This document shows positions 43,557 through 54,200 of a DNA stretch of 64,000 bases, in pieces; position 1 is the stretch's first letter; each line of letters starts with the position of its first letter. Below the pieces are notes generated by a model. That model was not told where the DNA came from and made no database searches. It worked only from the letters and a program-made list of their open reading frames with translations. The translations under genes were made by a program, and so were the position numbers. The stretch is from Pseudoips prasinana (lineage: Eukaryota > Arthropoda > Insecta > Lepidoptera > Nolidae), in contig OX621244.1 in assembly GCA_951640165.1 (NCBI GenBank), positions 15,518,001 through 15,582,000 on the forward strand, read 5' to 3'.

Positions 43557-44350
43557 TCTATATAAATAAAAAGACAAGTCCTGACTGACTGACTGACTCA
43601 TCAACGCCCAGCCCAAACCCTTGGACCTAGAAAGCTGAAATTTTGCACAAATGTTTGCTTTATAATGTAGACAAGGAATAAGGAAGGATTTTTCGAAATT
43701 CAACCCCTAAGGGGGTAAAATAGGGGCGCTAAGTTAGTATGAAACTTTGCCGTTTTTGAAGTTTAAGGCATAAAAATTGGTATTAGGCCTTCCAGTTAAA
43801 AATAAAAAATCACGTATTTCAGGGTTTTTGGAAATTCTACCCCCAAGGGCGAAAAATAGGGGACGTAAGTTTGTATGGAAAATGTGTCAATTTTTAAGTT
43901 AAACGCATGAAAATTGGTATTTGGGATTTTAGTTAAATATAAAAAATATGAATTTTAGCATTTTTGGAAATTCCAGCCCCAAGAGCGTAAAATAGGGGGT
44001 GTAAGTTTGTATGAAAACTGTGTCAATTTTTAAGTTAAACGCATGAAAATTGGTATTAGGCATTTCAGTTAAAAATTAAAAATATATATTTCAGGATTTT
44101 TGGGAATTCCACCCCTTAGGGCGTAAAATAGGGTATGTAAGTTTGTATGAAAATGCGACTTTTTTGAAGTTAAACCTATGAAAATTTGTATTTGGCCTTT
44201 CAGTTAAAAATAAAAATATGTATTCCAGGATTTTTGGAAATTCCACCCCTAAGGACAACTAAAATAGGGGATGTAAGTTTGTATGAAAATCTGTTTTTTT
44301 GAAGTAAACGCATGTAATGTATTTGGTCTTTTAGTTAAAAATAAAGCAAT
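43557..44350 (+). mobile_element. Helitron-like element with 136-bp tandem array
   Basis: The left end TCTATATAAATAAAAAGACA follows an A and resembles the left end at 34765. After a (GACT)n stretch and a ~90-bp leader, a unit of ~136 bp repeats almost five times (43686-44350). AAGTTTGTAT or its variant recurs at 43731, 43867, 44003, 44139 and 44275. I could not find the CTAG end, so the right boundary is only the end of the array. Confidence 0.65.
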
Positions 44351-45429
44351 CCAGGGAATAATTTGTTGATAAAAAAAGGTAATCCAAAACTGATTCAACA
44401 AATCGACACCAACAATTTACGCAAACTCAAATTTTAGAGAAATTCTTTTCTTTGCCAATTTGCTTAAAATGTCTTGGTCGTTGTTGTCTAAGTAAAGATT
44501 TAGGGTTTTATAAGATTTGTAACTTCTTTTTTTTTTTGGTAATTTTTATAACAAACCAAAAAGCGACATTTTATATTTTATATTTGAGTTAGCGTAGTAT
44601 AAATTGTTCGTGTCGAGATGATCGCACCCAAAAAATATCATCTTAATTTAACTGATCTACAAGTTCACAATTTTGTATCTAGATGGCGGTAATATCGTTT
44701 CAGATCATGGAACTTATTTGGTATATCGGTTAAAATAAATAAATGCTTGAAATAAAAGGTAGTCCAAAACTGAATTAATAGATGACCACCTAAATTTCAC
44801 CCAAAAACTATGCACACATCTTAATTTTACCGCTTTACAAGTTTATATTTTTGTAATAGATTGCGTAATCATCGTTTTAGATCGTGCTATGGTTTCGTTC
44901 ACAAAATTTTATATAAGACCTATCAATGCCGTGGTCACAACCTAATCTAATGGGAGTTACCTTTGTAATTAATGCATCGTTGATTATTATTTTACTTTAT
45001 TTGACTTACTGACTGTACCTATTTTAGCACAATTGATATGTATTCTTTGATTTGTTTGGTTGATGATATCGGGTCGTTTTTTTAAATAACAGTAGCAAAG
45101 TAGTTTTTAGTTTATTTCTTAGTTAGGTTATTTATAGGTTAGGTTTTCTTGAATTTATATTGCTTATTTGTTATTAATGTTATTTTTTTAGATTAAGCTA
45201 GAAGTAAGTAGTTACATTGGCCATCATTCGAAATTGTTATAGGTTATAAATGTATAGGTTATAAATGTACCGGTAATTATCTTCTAAAAAAGGTCACTTT
45301 ATTAAAATCTTGCACCTACTACACAAAAATGAATTAAAATATTTTTTCATTAGTAGGTATTAAATTTATTTATTATTTTTAAGACATCTCCCACATTAGG
45401 GAAATTAATTCATGCATGCATCAAACAAA
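44351..45429. other. AT-rich region with diverged internal repeats
   Basis: TCCAAAACTGATTCAACAAA at 44381 recurs diverged at 44763. TTTGAGTTAGCG...GTGTCGA (44585-44615) is a loose inverted copy of 44398-44426. This may be the remaining body of the element to the left. No gene. Confidence 0.4.
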
Positions 45430-45602
45430 GCCCTGCGTCGCGGGGTACTTTACAAACATATAATAGACGGACACAAATTACATCCATACTCAGAACAACC
45501 ATTTATGGGCCACACAAATAGTTGTCCGGCGTGGGGCTCGAACCCGCGACATGAGGCGGCGAGGCGACTGTCTTAGCCGCTGCGCCACACGTGCAGTCTT
45601 AA
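45430..45602 (-). mobile_element. SINE group B, complete (minus)
   Basis: Reverse strand: A box GCGCAGCGGCTAAG and B box GGGTTCGAGCCCC, then TTGTGTGGCCCATAAATGG, ending in GTAAAGTACCCCGCGACG. The same layout is seen at 54035-54200. Confidence 0.75.
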
Positions 45603-46680
45603 TGCAAGCCTAATCATAATTTTTACAAAAGCTAACATTTTTCATAGTTAGGTAGGTACAGTTGGAAGCTATATCTTATAAGAAGGAACAGATACGTATA
45701 TTACAAGTACATCCAAAATAACACTGTTTTATAAATTCGACATTGATGGATCCGTGGAAGAAACGTTATTTATACAATTTTTCACATTTTGTTAAGCCCC
45801 AGTTAGAAGGATCGTTCACGACGGAAACCAACTATTCAGGTACTGACTATCTCACCAAATCTCGACATTTTATGTCAGCAATATATTACTGTCGCCACTG
45901 ACAGAGCCACATTCCTGATAATATGGTGAGATATCTTCAATATTACCTACCTTAATTACAAGCGATTTCGATCGGCATTCGTTTCATCATTCCTTTATCT
46001 TGTTCGTTTATAACAGTTTGTACCTATTGAAATTCTACTACATAGAATGCCCCAAAAATTTCAATTGACGCTATTGAATTTCGAATTCGGTTCCCACTAT
46101 GCTTTACATGAAATTCCTAGTACTGGCCACGTAATAACCACATGGGAGGATGTTAAATATGTAGTTAATTCAGCGGTATTATCTACAGGTAACTTTAGTA
46201 TAGAATTAATTTTCACCAGTTCGGTGGCCCCATTTTCGTACTTAATTGCAGGTCAGCGAGTTTCGATTCAATAAATAGAACAGAGGACAATAAAACTAGA
46301 TACAAAGTTTGTGATTAAATTTAGTTGAATGAATATTCAGTGAAAATGAAATGTGTAGATAAAAGAGTTTAATAATATGATTCAGGTTCATTTCATTTAC
46401 ATAGGTGTTAGGATAAGGAAGTTGTGGGTTAATCACACATTAGCTTAATATAGTTACGGGTAAATCTTTAATTGAACATCGGTTGCCAGTTATCATATTA
46501 AAACTTCTATGATTTTTTTTATTCAGGAAACTTACAGTCTGATACAAATATTTTCCATTGAAATATCTTATATACTTATAGACTAAGAGTTCCATAACAG
46601 TTTTATTTTTACGGTAAGGTTGTGCAATAAATAAAAGCTATACTATACCTTTGCATTTATACATAACAAAAGTAGTAGGT
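45603..46680. other. AT-rich region without recognised features
   Basis: A 75-codon plus frame at 46047-46274 has a balanced composition but no motif I know. Confidence 0.4.
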
Positions 46681-46684
46681 ACAA

Positions 46685-47105
46685 TTAATGACAATATTTA
46701 TTGTCCAAAAGCAGATTACTTATCTTAGATTTAAACATACTTAATAAATTGCTAAATATATCAATATCTGTAAATATTTTATTATATGTGTCAACACTAC
46801 GTCTAAAAAAGTTATTGTTGGTGTAAACTGTTTTATGCATAGGGACCGAAAAAATAATTTTAGATCGTGAGCCAAGTCTGGGTATTCTTAAACTAATTTT
46901 CTCTAAAATGTGAGACGAATCAACTTGGTTGTTCAAAATTTTGAATAAAAACACTTGGTCAAACATAATTCGACGGTTGACTAGAGTTGTTAGTGAGTGA
47001 CGGGAAATGGAATTTTCGTATGATGCGTAATCATGAAATCCACGAACATCTAAAGATTTTTAATATTTCTTCTGGACCTTCTCAATACGGGAGTTTAAAT
47101 CTTAA
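46685..47105 (-). pseudogene. Non-LTR reverse transcriptase C-terminal fragment
   Basis: The minus frame at 46685-46966 (93 codons) has the look of the last part of a CR1/Jockey-like ORF2, including ISLRIPRLGSRSK and NNNFFRRSVDTYNKI. Upstream in the same frame, RIEKVQKKY and GFHDYASYENSISRHSLT are separated by an in-frame TAA. There is no RT active site. It is a dead 5'-truncated fragment. Confidence 0.7.
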
Positions 47106-47576
47106 AAATAAAACTTAACTTAAATTTATATTCTACATTTTTTCATCTATGTGTGGTGGTGAAACTCTGGAGATGGATGTGGAGAGCATTTATACTGATA
47201 CTGGGATAATATAAGGCGTACTTGTCTGCGAAAAAGTTTGATGGACTTTTTAATCAAAGGGGTTTGCATTTGTATATTGAGAAGGAAAAGGGCCGAGCCA
47301 TGGGGAACAACAGCTGGAATCGAGAAAGGAACTCCTACGTCGCGGCACCTAAAAAGTCGCCCCGCGACGATATCCCTTAAGAGGTGTGCGTAAAAGTAAG
47401 GCACTTCGAGTGGAAACAGCTTGGAAATTAAGCCGTTGTGTCAGACTTTGTGAAACACTGTAGCTTATCGAAGAAGAGTGTTCCGGTATGGCATCGGTGT
47501 CGGAGTGAATTGACGAAGATCATATGATGAAGCTTGGGGCCGGCAAAACATTTACTCTTTATTCATTATTATTCAC
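47106..47576. other. Spacer without recognised features
   Basis: An 85-codon minus frame at 47147-47404 is GC-richer than its surroundings but not recognised. Confidence 0.35.
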
Positions 47577-47797
47577 TGGTGCTCCTGGGTTCGAATCCCG
47601 GTAAGTGCAAATATTTGTGTGATGAGCACGAATATTTGTTTCTAAGTCATGGATGTTTTCTATGTATATGAGTATTTATCTATCTATATAAGTATGTATA
47701 TCGTCGCCTGGTACCCATAGTACAAGCTTCGCTTAGTTTGGGGCTAGGATGATCTGTGTGACATTGTCCCCAGATATTATTATTATTATTCACTCAA
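47577..47797 (+). mobile_element. SINE copy (plus), head truncated
   Basis: Starts inside the tRNA-like head at CTGGTGCTCCTGGGTTCGAA and then matches 25380-25592 nearly base for base to the (ATT)n tail. Confidence 0.75.
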
Positions 47798-47825
47798 ACA
47801 CAAAATTGGTGATTTTTTAATTTAA

Positions 47826-48440
47826 TAAGGTACTTTAAAAAAGGTGTGCACATTATAGACCAGGGTCGATAATTTTTAAAACCAAAAAAAATAATAGTAG
47901 GATGAAACCCATTAGAAAAGGAGGGGAATATTATAACAATGAAAGGAAAAATAATTTACGGGCGATCTGAGGTCGGGAAGGGGATGGGGGTGAGTTTTTA
48001 AGGGTAAAAAACGGTTTTTCTCGATATCCGGCAAAACTAAAAGTCCTATCGAAAAAAGTCAAATCGCAAAGTTGTAGGTAATAAAAAGATCTAAAACTTT
48101 TGTATTTACACTTTTTTCACATAACCTCAAAATTTATGTGAAACCTTCAAAAAACCAAGTATTTGGTTTTTTATTTTTATCTTTTACAATCTTTTTTATT
48201 TTTTAACGAAATTTGGTGAAACTTACCTTTTTATGTCCCAAATACGCTGTAATTTATTTGATTAAAAATATTTATTTTTTCACCTTATTTTTTAATTAAT
48301 ATCGAAAAAACACCCTAATTTTCAATCGAAAAGTAACCCGTCAAAATATCAGCTTTTTTCAAAAAAGTTGGTATGTTTTCTGTTCGTTGAAATCTCTACT
48401 TTCCGATGGTGAAAAAAAATATATATGTTACTATAGTAAA
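47826..48440. other. Unassigned A/T-homopolymer-rich block
   Basis: Contains GGTTTTTCTCGATATCCGGC, AAAGTCCTATCGAAAAAAG and TGTAGGTAATAAAAAGATC. The texture (many T and A runs, few indel-like features) differs from the other repeats here, and no second copy occurs in the window. No frame of note. It could be part of an unrecognised DNA transposon. Confidence 0.35.
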
Positions 48441-48504
48441 TCTTCTCAGAAAATTCATGGGATTAACTAAATTTGTTTGTGCAAAATTAAGGAGATTATT
48501 ATTA

Positions 48505-48655
48505 GTATGTATGTAGTAAGACCCTGACTGCTTAACCAGAGCTTGTGGGTTCGATCCCCTCCCAGGACAAATCTTTATGTGATGATCACTATTATTTAAT
48601 TTGTCATCATCATCATATCAGCAGAAAGGAGTCCACTGCTGGTCAAAGACCGGAG
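48505..48655. repeat. SINE fragment (plus) joined to RTE tail (minus)
   Basis: GACCCTGACTGCTTAACCAG and GGGTTCGATCCCC with CCAGGACA (a SINE head), followed by GTCATCATCATCATATCAGC and AGTCCACTGCTGGTCAAAG (an RTE tail in reverse). Confidence 0.55.
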
Positions 48656-49364
48656 CCCTTAATCATATATATATTTAGAAAAAAATATGTTTGTTTATCA
48701 GTTGTATAGTACAGGTACTGCATAGATTGAGATCAGATGGTAGTATGTTATTTGTCCCAAGATATTTAAAATATTTTATAACTTTTGAGTCAGACAATCA
48801 CGGTAAACTCCACTACTATTAAGAAGTATTTTCTCTCTGAACTAATTATACACCAACAAATTTCTAATAACAACTTAATTGCATACCAATAAATTGTTCA
48901 AGAACGAAACAACAGGACTATAATTTTCCTAAGCCAATATGTATGCGTAATATCTTTAAAAAGAAAAAGAATTTGCAAGGTAGAAGATCTACAAATTGAG
49001 TGATACAGACTTAGTCTCGAGTTATAAAACGAAAGTAATAAATTATTCCTTCTGGGAATTCACTATTTCTCTTAATTGAAGTACAAATAAGCAAATTGGC
49101 GACTCCAAAGTTATAAATCAAACTTATAAAAACAGATCATTACTACCTTCACCCATTTCGTAAGAAAATAAACCTTTGAAAATAAACCTATGTATATTAT
49201 TATTCTGCCTTTTATTTAGATGTAAATTGGCTAACATAATTAAAATTATTAGATAAAGCTATGTATTATTGGTAATTTTAGGTTACTTTACAATAATTGA
49301 CCTAATACGAAGGTTATTTTAGGACCAATAACATGAGACCTTTACAGAGACATTAGTTAGCAAT
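48656..49364. other. AT-rich region without recognised features
   Basis: Nothing supported. Confidence 0.4.
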
Positions 49365-49715
49365 GTCAGCTCAATGACGTCTACTGTTGGACAAGATCCT
49401 CGTCAAGAAAAGGGATTTGCCAGTATCACTACGCTTGGCAGAAGTGTTGGTAATCGCATAGATAATGGTCATAGATAACAGAGAGACTGCTTCCCGTTCT
49501 CTGGTAGGACCTACGAAACATAGATATAGTTGCTGACTCTCATACGAAGATCACGGTCACCAAAACAGCAATGAAGAGGGCTAAGCTCGCAGTTTCCCTG
49601 CGAAATCGAATCAGGAATGTCAAAATTTGCAGGCGAAACTAAGTACCGACATATCCCGAAGAATTGCCGAGCTGAAGTGGCAGTAGGCAGGGTACATAAC
49701 TTGTACACACGGCCA
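49365..49715. pseudogene. RTE-type LINE fragment with internal inversion
   Basis: 49365-49510 is minus-oriented tail sequence (ATGACGTCTACTGTTGGACA, TTCCCGTTCTCTGG). 49546-49715 is plus-oriented coding remnant translating to a form of KLAVSLRNRIRN, with later in-frame stops. The two halves face away from each other, as in a 5'-inverted (twin-primed) insertion. Confidence 0.55.
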
Positions 49716-49819
49716 CATATCAAGCTATATATTTCCAATAAAAGCAGACCTCTCTTTGTATGAAAATCCTATATAACGCAAGATCAGCGTATACTGGAAA
49801 TGTAGGTATAGCTTGATGT

Positions 49820-50007
49820 TCGGACGGGATCTTTCGCCGCCAGCAGTCGTGTATGCGATGCTGGCTGGCGACTCCACCAAATGGGACGCCATGGTCTCCT
49901 TCTGTGAGGCAGTCTTGCTGCAGAAGGTGGCCGCCGAGCGGGATCGGGAACGAGCCGATCCCGCTCGTAGGCGGAGGAGCCGTCGGGGCGGCGGCGGCAG
50001 CCGTTAG
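49820..50007 (+). pseudogene. C-terminus of R1-type ORF2 (fragment)
   Basis: The frame enters from the insertion point and ends at TAG 50005-50007. Its product includes WDAMVSFCEAVLLQK followed by a charged Arg/Glu tail and a Gly/Arg-rich end. A Trp-x-x-x-x-x-Phe-Cys-Glu block followed by KEAAERERE-like residues is typical of the extreme C-terminus of R1/TRAS/SART-type elements. No catalytic domain remains, so it is not functional. The Met at 49813 lies in the target duplication and is accidental. Confidence 0.75.
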
Positions 50008-50373
50008 CCCAACTGCCCTCGGGGCCGCGGCGGCAGTGTGAGAAGTGTCCTCTACTGCCGCCATGTACAAGCAGCTCCGGGATGAGCGCTATCTATCTGT
50101 GGCGCAGTCGCTGTGCCGTACTGTCAGGAGTCGGCAATAGGGGAGGGCAATCCAAAGGAGTCCTTCCAGGGCACGTGTCCCGACCATCTGGGACATTGCG
50201 CAAAAGGGGGGTACCGGAGCATCATACCCGCGTTCCCGGGACTCCCCCATCAGGCGCCAAGAGAAGTCCACGGCAGGTAGGTTTAGTCGGTGCAAGTCCG
50301 ACATACCCACCCGCAGACACTTTTTGTGGGTGGCATGCGAAGGTATTCCCCCTGGCTTATCAAAAAAAAAAAA
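49820..50373 (+). mobile_element. 5'-truncated R1-like LINE with 15-bp target duplication
   Basis: A 554-bp GC-rich insertion in AT-rich DNA, ending in 12 A. It is flanked by GGTATAGCTTGATGT (49805-49819) and GGTATAGCTTAATGT (50374-50388), one mismatch. It carries the end of an R1-type ORF2 and a ~350-bp 3' UTR. Confidence 0.85.
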
Positions 50374-50435
50374 GGTATAGCTTAATGTGTAGCCATGTGT
50401 ACAACAGACGGCATTTGTGACAGAAAGAAGGACAG

Positions 50436-50560
50436 AAGGCAGTTGGGGTCGCTGGAAGCCACTGAATGTGGGTAGCGCAAGACCGGCAATTATGGAGATC
50501 CTTCGGGGACACCTTTGTCCAGTAGTGCACGTCTTTCGGCTGATATGATAATGATGATCA
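50436..50560 (+). mobile_element. RTE-type LINE tail (plus)
   Basis: GTCGCTGGAAGCCACTGAAT, GTAGCGCAAGACCGGCAATT and TGCACGTCTTTCGGCTGATA, ending in ATGATGATCAT. Confidence 0.7.
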
Positions 50561-51000
50561 TAATAATTTCCAACCCATAAGTTTCTTATTTTTTGTCATC
50601 ATTACTCTTTATAGGGAGTATTTGGGTCAGGTATAAAAAATTGTGAAGAGGGCAGAGGCACCGCAAGATTACATATTAATAGTAAATTAAGTACTTTTTT
50701 AAAAGTTTTACTTATTTTAGAACAAGCTTAAAGATTTAAGAGTTTATGTTAATTATAAAAATTCATAGAAGGGAAAAATAATATTAAATCAGAAATTATA
50801 AATATAACTATTGAGAACGGATAAACAAGTCTAAGCTATAGATTAAGCGTCTGCGTATAAGATTATGTTTCATAAACCTTGATAAGCCGATTATTAGGAA
50901 AATTTTGTTGTAATACTTATAAAACCTAACGAAATTACCTGCTTCAATAGCTTCAATAATTACTTTTTTATTCAGAAAATTATTTCTTATTTAAATGTGC
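50561..51000. other. AT-rich region without recognised features
   Basis: Nothing supported. Confidence 0.4.
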
Positions 51001-51002
51001 CG

Positions 51003-51210
51003 CTGGGTCCCTTGAGGGAAAAGGTTCTTGAGTGGCGACCACGAGCTGGAAAACGCAGTGCAGCCCTACAATATGGATTGACAATCTTATGAGGGTCACT
51101 GGAAGCCGCTGGCCGCGGGAAGCGCAAAACCGGCAATTGTAGAGATCATTGGGGGAGGCCTTTGTCCAGCTGTGGGCGTTTTTCGGCTGATATAATGATG
51201 ATGATGAATA
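51003..51210 (+). mobile_element. RTE-type LINE 3' end (plus)
   Basis: Translates in part to KVLEWRPRAGKRSAA, followed by GTCACTGGAAGCCGCTGGCC and GCGTTTTTCGGCTGATATAA, with an (ATG)n tail. This is the C-terminal tip of the RTE polyprotein plus its short 3' UTR. Confidence 0.75.
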
Positions 51211-51302
51211 TAATATGCACAAGTTTTAAATACGTACTGTCACCTCGGCTACACGTTGAATTTGACAGCGTCTATTATACGCTTGTCGTAGTTTTTTGGG
51301 TT

Positions 51303-51412
51303 GTAAGTGTATCCACTGACGAGGATACTGTAGCTAGTTTTACTTCATTGTATGGGCAGTGGTTACCCTAGTGTTAGTTATTCAAGCTGGGCAGCTTGAA
51401 TAACTAACGCTA
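51303..51412 (+). mobile_element. Foldback element F1, left half
   Basis: GTAAGTGTATCCACTGACGA, GGATACTGTAGCTAG, GGGCAGTGGTTACCC and AGTTATTCAAGCTG-GG-CAGCTTGAATAACT. It breaks off just beyond the central hairpin. Confidence 0.75.
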
Positions 51413-51429
51413 ATCGCTTTTAAAAATCT

Positions 51430-51790
51430 ACGCTACGTGGCTGATAAGAGTTTGCTTTGATTAGTGTATATTTCTCTCTGCCAGTCACTTATACAATATT
51501 GTATAGTGGGTTGGGGTGGCGCCACAAAGACTCACCTCTTGAAATTAGAACGGGCACAGCGTTCCGTTTTGAAAGTCGGATGGCAGCTATCATACAGGCA
51601 TACCACGACGGATCTATACAATATCTGTAAAGTTCTTTACGTACGCAAACTATTTATTCTTAACCTAACCCTACTGACTCATGTCAATACACCTTTTGAT
51701 CCAGGAAAATTTAATAACCTTTGACGTAATCATGTTGCCTGTCCAACTATGCATGTTGCTACAATCCTAGCCCAAAGATCTTTTCTTTTC
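51430..51790 (+). pseudogene. Non-LTR reverse transcriptase C-terminal fragment
   Basis: The frame at 51464-51724 contains SLIQYCIVGWGGATK and KLERAQRSVLKV, a typical post-active-site region of a CR1/Jockey-like RT. After an in-frame TGA (51722-51724) the same frame continues with HVACPTMHVATILAQRSF. It lies exactly between two copies of foldback element F1. The fragment has no catalytic residues. Confidence 0.75.
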
Positions 51791-51794
51791 TTAA

Positions 51795-51957
51795 GTAAGT
51801 GTATCCACTGACGAGGATACTGTAGCTAGTTTTACTTACGTTTTTACTAGTGTCAGTTATTCAAGCCGCCCAGCTTGAATAACTGACACTAGGGTAACCA
51901 CTGCCAATACAATGAAGTAAAACTAACTACAGTATCCTCGTCAGTGGATACACTTAC
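51795..51957 (+). mobile_element. Foldback element F1, second copy
   Basis: The ends GTAAGTGTATCCACTGACGA and TCGTCAGTGGATACACTTAC are inverted repeats of ~43 bp with one mismatch. The centre is GTGTCAGTTATTCAAGC-CGCCCA-GCTTGAATAACTGACAC. The left inner arm lacks the GGGCAGTGGTTACC block that the right arm keeps. Confidence 0.8.
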
Positions 51958-52029
51958 AACACTTACATTAGGGCTCTGTCTACAACCGGGACCGACAGCT
52001 TAACGTGCGTTTCATAATTACAGCTGAAA

Positions 52030-52262
52030 ACTGCTGGATAAGACTCCCCCAAGAATCATCATGGGGAATATGCCATAATCACCACGCTTGGTAGACGAGT
52101 TGGCGATCGCGGTAAGATGGTCATAGTACTCAGAAGGAAGTTACTTCCCGTCTCGGGTCACCGGCTACGCCCCTCCACGGGATGAGATACCCATTCTCGT
52201 GATATTCTTATATACACCGCCGTCACCGCACAGCCCGTGCGCTTATTTAATTTTCGTTAACC
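52030..52262 (-). mobile_element. RTE-type LINE 3' fragment (minus)
   Basis: CTGCTGGATAAGACTCCCCC, AATCACCACGCTTGGTAGAC and CTACGCCCCTCCACGGGATG, then ACCGCACAGCCCGTGCGC. It extends further 5' (to the right) than the copies at 13208 and 24206. Confidence 0.6.
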
Positions 52263-52489
52263 TCACCAAGCACTTACGGACCCCGTGAGGGGAACTGACT
52301 CGCTAACTTTGTAAAATGTTTGTTAGTAGTAAATATACGGTTGCTGTTCTTGGATATAGCTCATATTAAAAGCCAGTACAACTATGTAATAGTATAAAAC
52401 AATATATATTCTGTAGTCATAATATATATTTAGAAAGACATCGCTGACATTAAGTATGTTAGGATATAACCTTGTATGACGGGGCACTT

Positions 52490-52676
52490 TCATCATCATC
52501 ATATCAGCCGAATGTCCACTGCTGGACAAAAGCCTCTCTCTAAGATATCCAATATTGGTGGCCTTGCGCTATCCGCATCCAGGGATCGCAGGGGCAGAAA
52601 GGTTCTCGAGTGGCGACCACGGACCAGAAGACACAGTGTAGGCAAGCACCCTTTAAAGTGGACCGAGGTACTTTAA
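52490..52676. mobile_element. RTE-type LINE end with 5' inversion
   Basis: 52490-52575 is minus-oriented tail (CATCATCATATCAGCCGAAT, CCACTGCTGGACAAAAGCC, GCGCTATCCGCATCCAG). 52585-52676 is plus-oriented coding remnant (GRKVLEWRPRTRRHSVGK). The opposed orientation at one junction is the hallmark of twin priming. Confidence 0.65.
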
Positions 52677-52689
52677 TAATATGCAATTT

Positions 52690-52805
52690 ATAGACACAAA
52701 GTACATCCTGACTCACATCAACAATACAAATAACCTGTGTGGGAATAGAACTTGAAACTAGTAGGGAGACGACTACCTTAACCTCTGCGCTACAAGGCAG
52801 CCATA
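52690..52805 (-). mobile_element. SINE group B fragment (minus)
   Basis: AGTACATCCTGACTCACATC, GTGTGGGAATAGAACTTGA and TTAACCTCTGCGCTACA are the reverse of a group B head. Confidence 0.5.
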
Positions 52806-53296
52806 TTATTTGAATCATGGATATCATTATACTGAATTATACGTACTAAGAAAGTAATACTCGCAGACATTAAAGTATACAAAAGTGCGTGGGATCGCTA
52901 TTTATTCGTATCGTATTTCGTATAATCGGAATACGAATTGCGAAGATACATCGTTTAATTTTTCATTGCAAAAGTTATATCGCTCGGTGAACGTTTATTT
53001 ATTGTTGGCCGGTAAGGGTTGCAGCCACACTCATTAGTGGGACAAATTTTTATTATAGCTCTCTGTTACATGCTTCTGCGGTGTTTTGTACGTTTTGTTA
53101 GCAATTTTGTGTTATGGGTTTTTCTATTGTAGGTATTGCGTCAGATCCAAGTATCGGAAACCACCGTGACGCAGTATTAAACCTGCATTCTGATCCAAAA
53201 GTTGCGGGTTCTGTCTGTCATATATGTATTAGTATTCGTGAATATGTCTATTAGTCTTCGTCTGGGTGTATTCTGTGTATTGTATGTACGAGTATA

Positions 53297-53550
53297 TAAT
53301 AGTTAGCAAATGCTTGCTTTTCACGCCGCAGGTCGTTGATATGATTCCCACCCAGGACAGACATTTGTGTGCATGAACGTGTCTGTTTGTCCTGAGTCTG
53401 GGTGTAATTATCTATAAAAGTATGTATTTACAAAAGAAAAGTAGTATATGTATAAATAAAAGTAATATATCAGGTATCTGGTTTCCATAGTACCAATAAG
53501 CTCTGCTTGATTTGGGATCATATGGACCTGAGTGATATTATTATTATATT
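53297..53550 (+). mobile_element. SINE group A (plus)
   Basis: ATGCTTGCTTTTCACGCCGC, GATTCCCACCCAGGACAGAC, GTGTCTGTTTGTCCTGAGTC, ATTTACAAAAGAAAAG and TAAGCTCTGCTTGATTTGGG, with an ATTATTAT tail. The A-box end is damaged. Confidence 0.75.
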
Positions 53551-54034
53551 ATCGAAAATACAATTTGCAAGTAATAATTTTTAAAAAACTTTTCTTACCA
53601 AAAATAAGTGAATACCTACGTCTTCTTATTCGTTGTCTTGTATTGTAAGTACAAGCATCGCTTACTTTGGGCTAGATGGTGGTATGCGATGGGGCTTGAA
53701 TATTTTTTATTTTTTTATAGTGAAGTTTACTGATAAGCTTACTAAATACCAAAGGCTTTCACTTGATGATAGAGGCAAGTAAGGCCATATAGCGATCTAA
53801 AATTAAAACTAAGTAACTTGTGCTTGCGGGCTTGAAAGAGTCGGTTTTAAGGGAAGTTTTATGGAGCTATTGCTGTATAAAGAAGAAATGAAGCCACCAT
53901 TCTAGCTAAGTTTTGGGAAGGCATTTTATCGATATAAATATACAGTGACTTCAATAAATAATGGCGTTACTTATGGAACGCTATCTATCCACGAAAGTTA
54001 ATCAGTTAAATAAAACCAGATAATGAAATCGACT
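53551..54034. other. AT-rich spacer
   Basis: A short SINE-like remnant is possible around 53640-53700. No gene. Confidence 0.4.
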
Positions 54035-54200
54035 GCACGTGTAGCGCAGCGGCTAATACAGTCGTCCATCATGTCCCGGGTTCGATTACCGCGCTGGAAA
54101 ACTATTTGTGCGACCCATAAATTGTTGTACGGAGTGTGGATGTAATTTGTATCCGTCGCTTATATGTTTGTAAAGTACCCTAGTGTGGGCGTTGTCTTTT
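54035..54200 (+). mobile_element. SINE group B, complete (plus)
   Basis: A box TAGCGCAGCGGCTAA and B box GGGTTCGATTACC, then TTGTGCGACCCATAAATTG, GTGTGGATGTAATTTGTATC and TTTGTAAAGTACCC. Confidence 0.75.

Noticed and set aside
50089..50310. 73-codon minus frame in the R1-like tail
   Set aside because: Antisense to the LINE 3' UTR; its openness reflects GC-rich composition.
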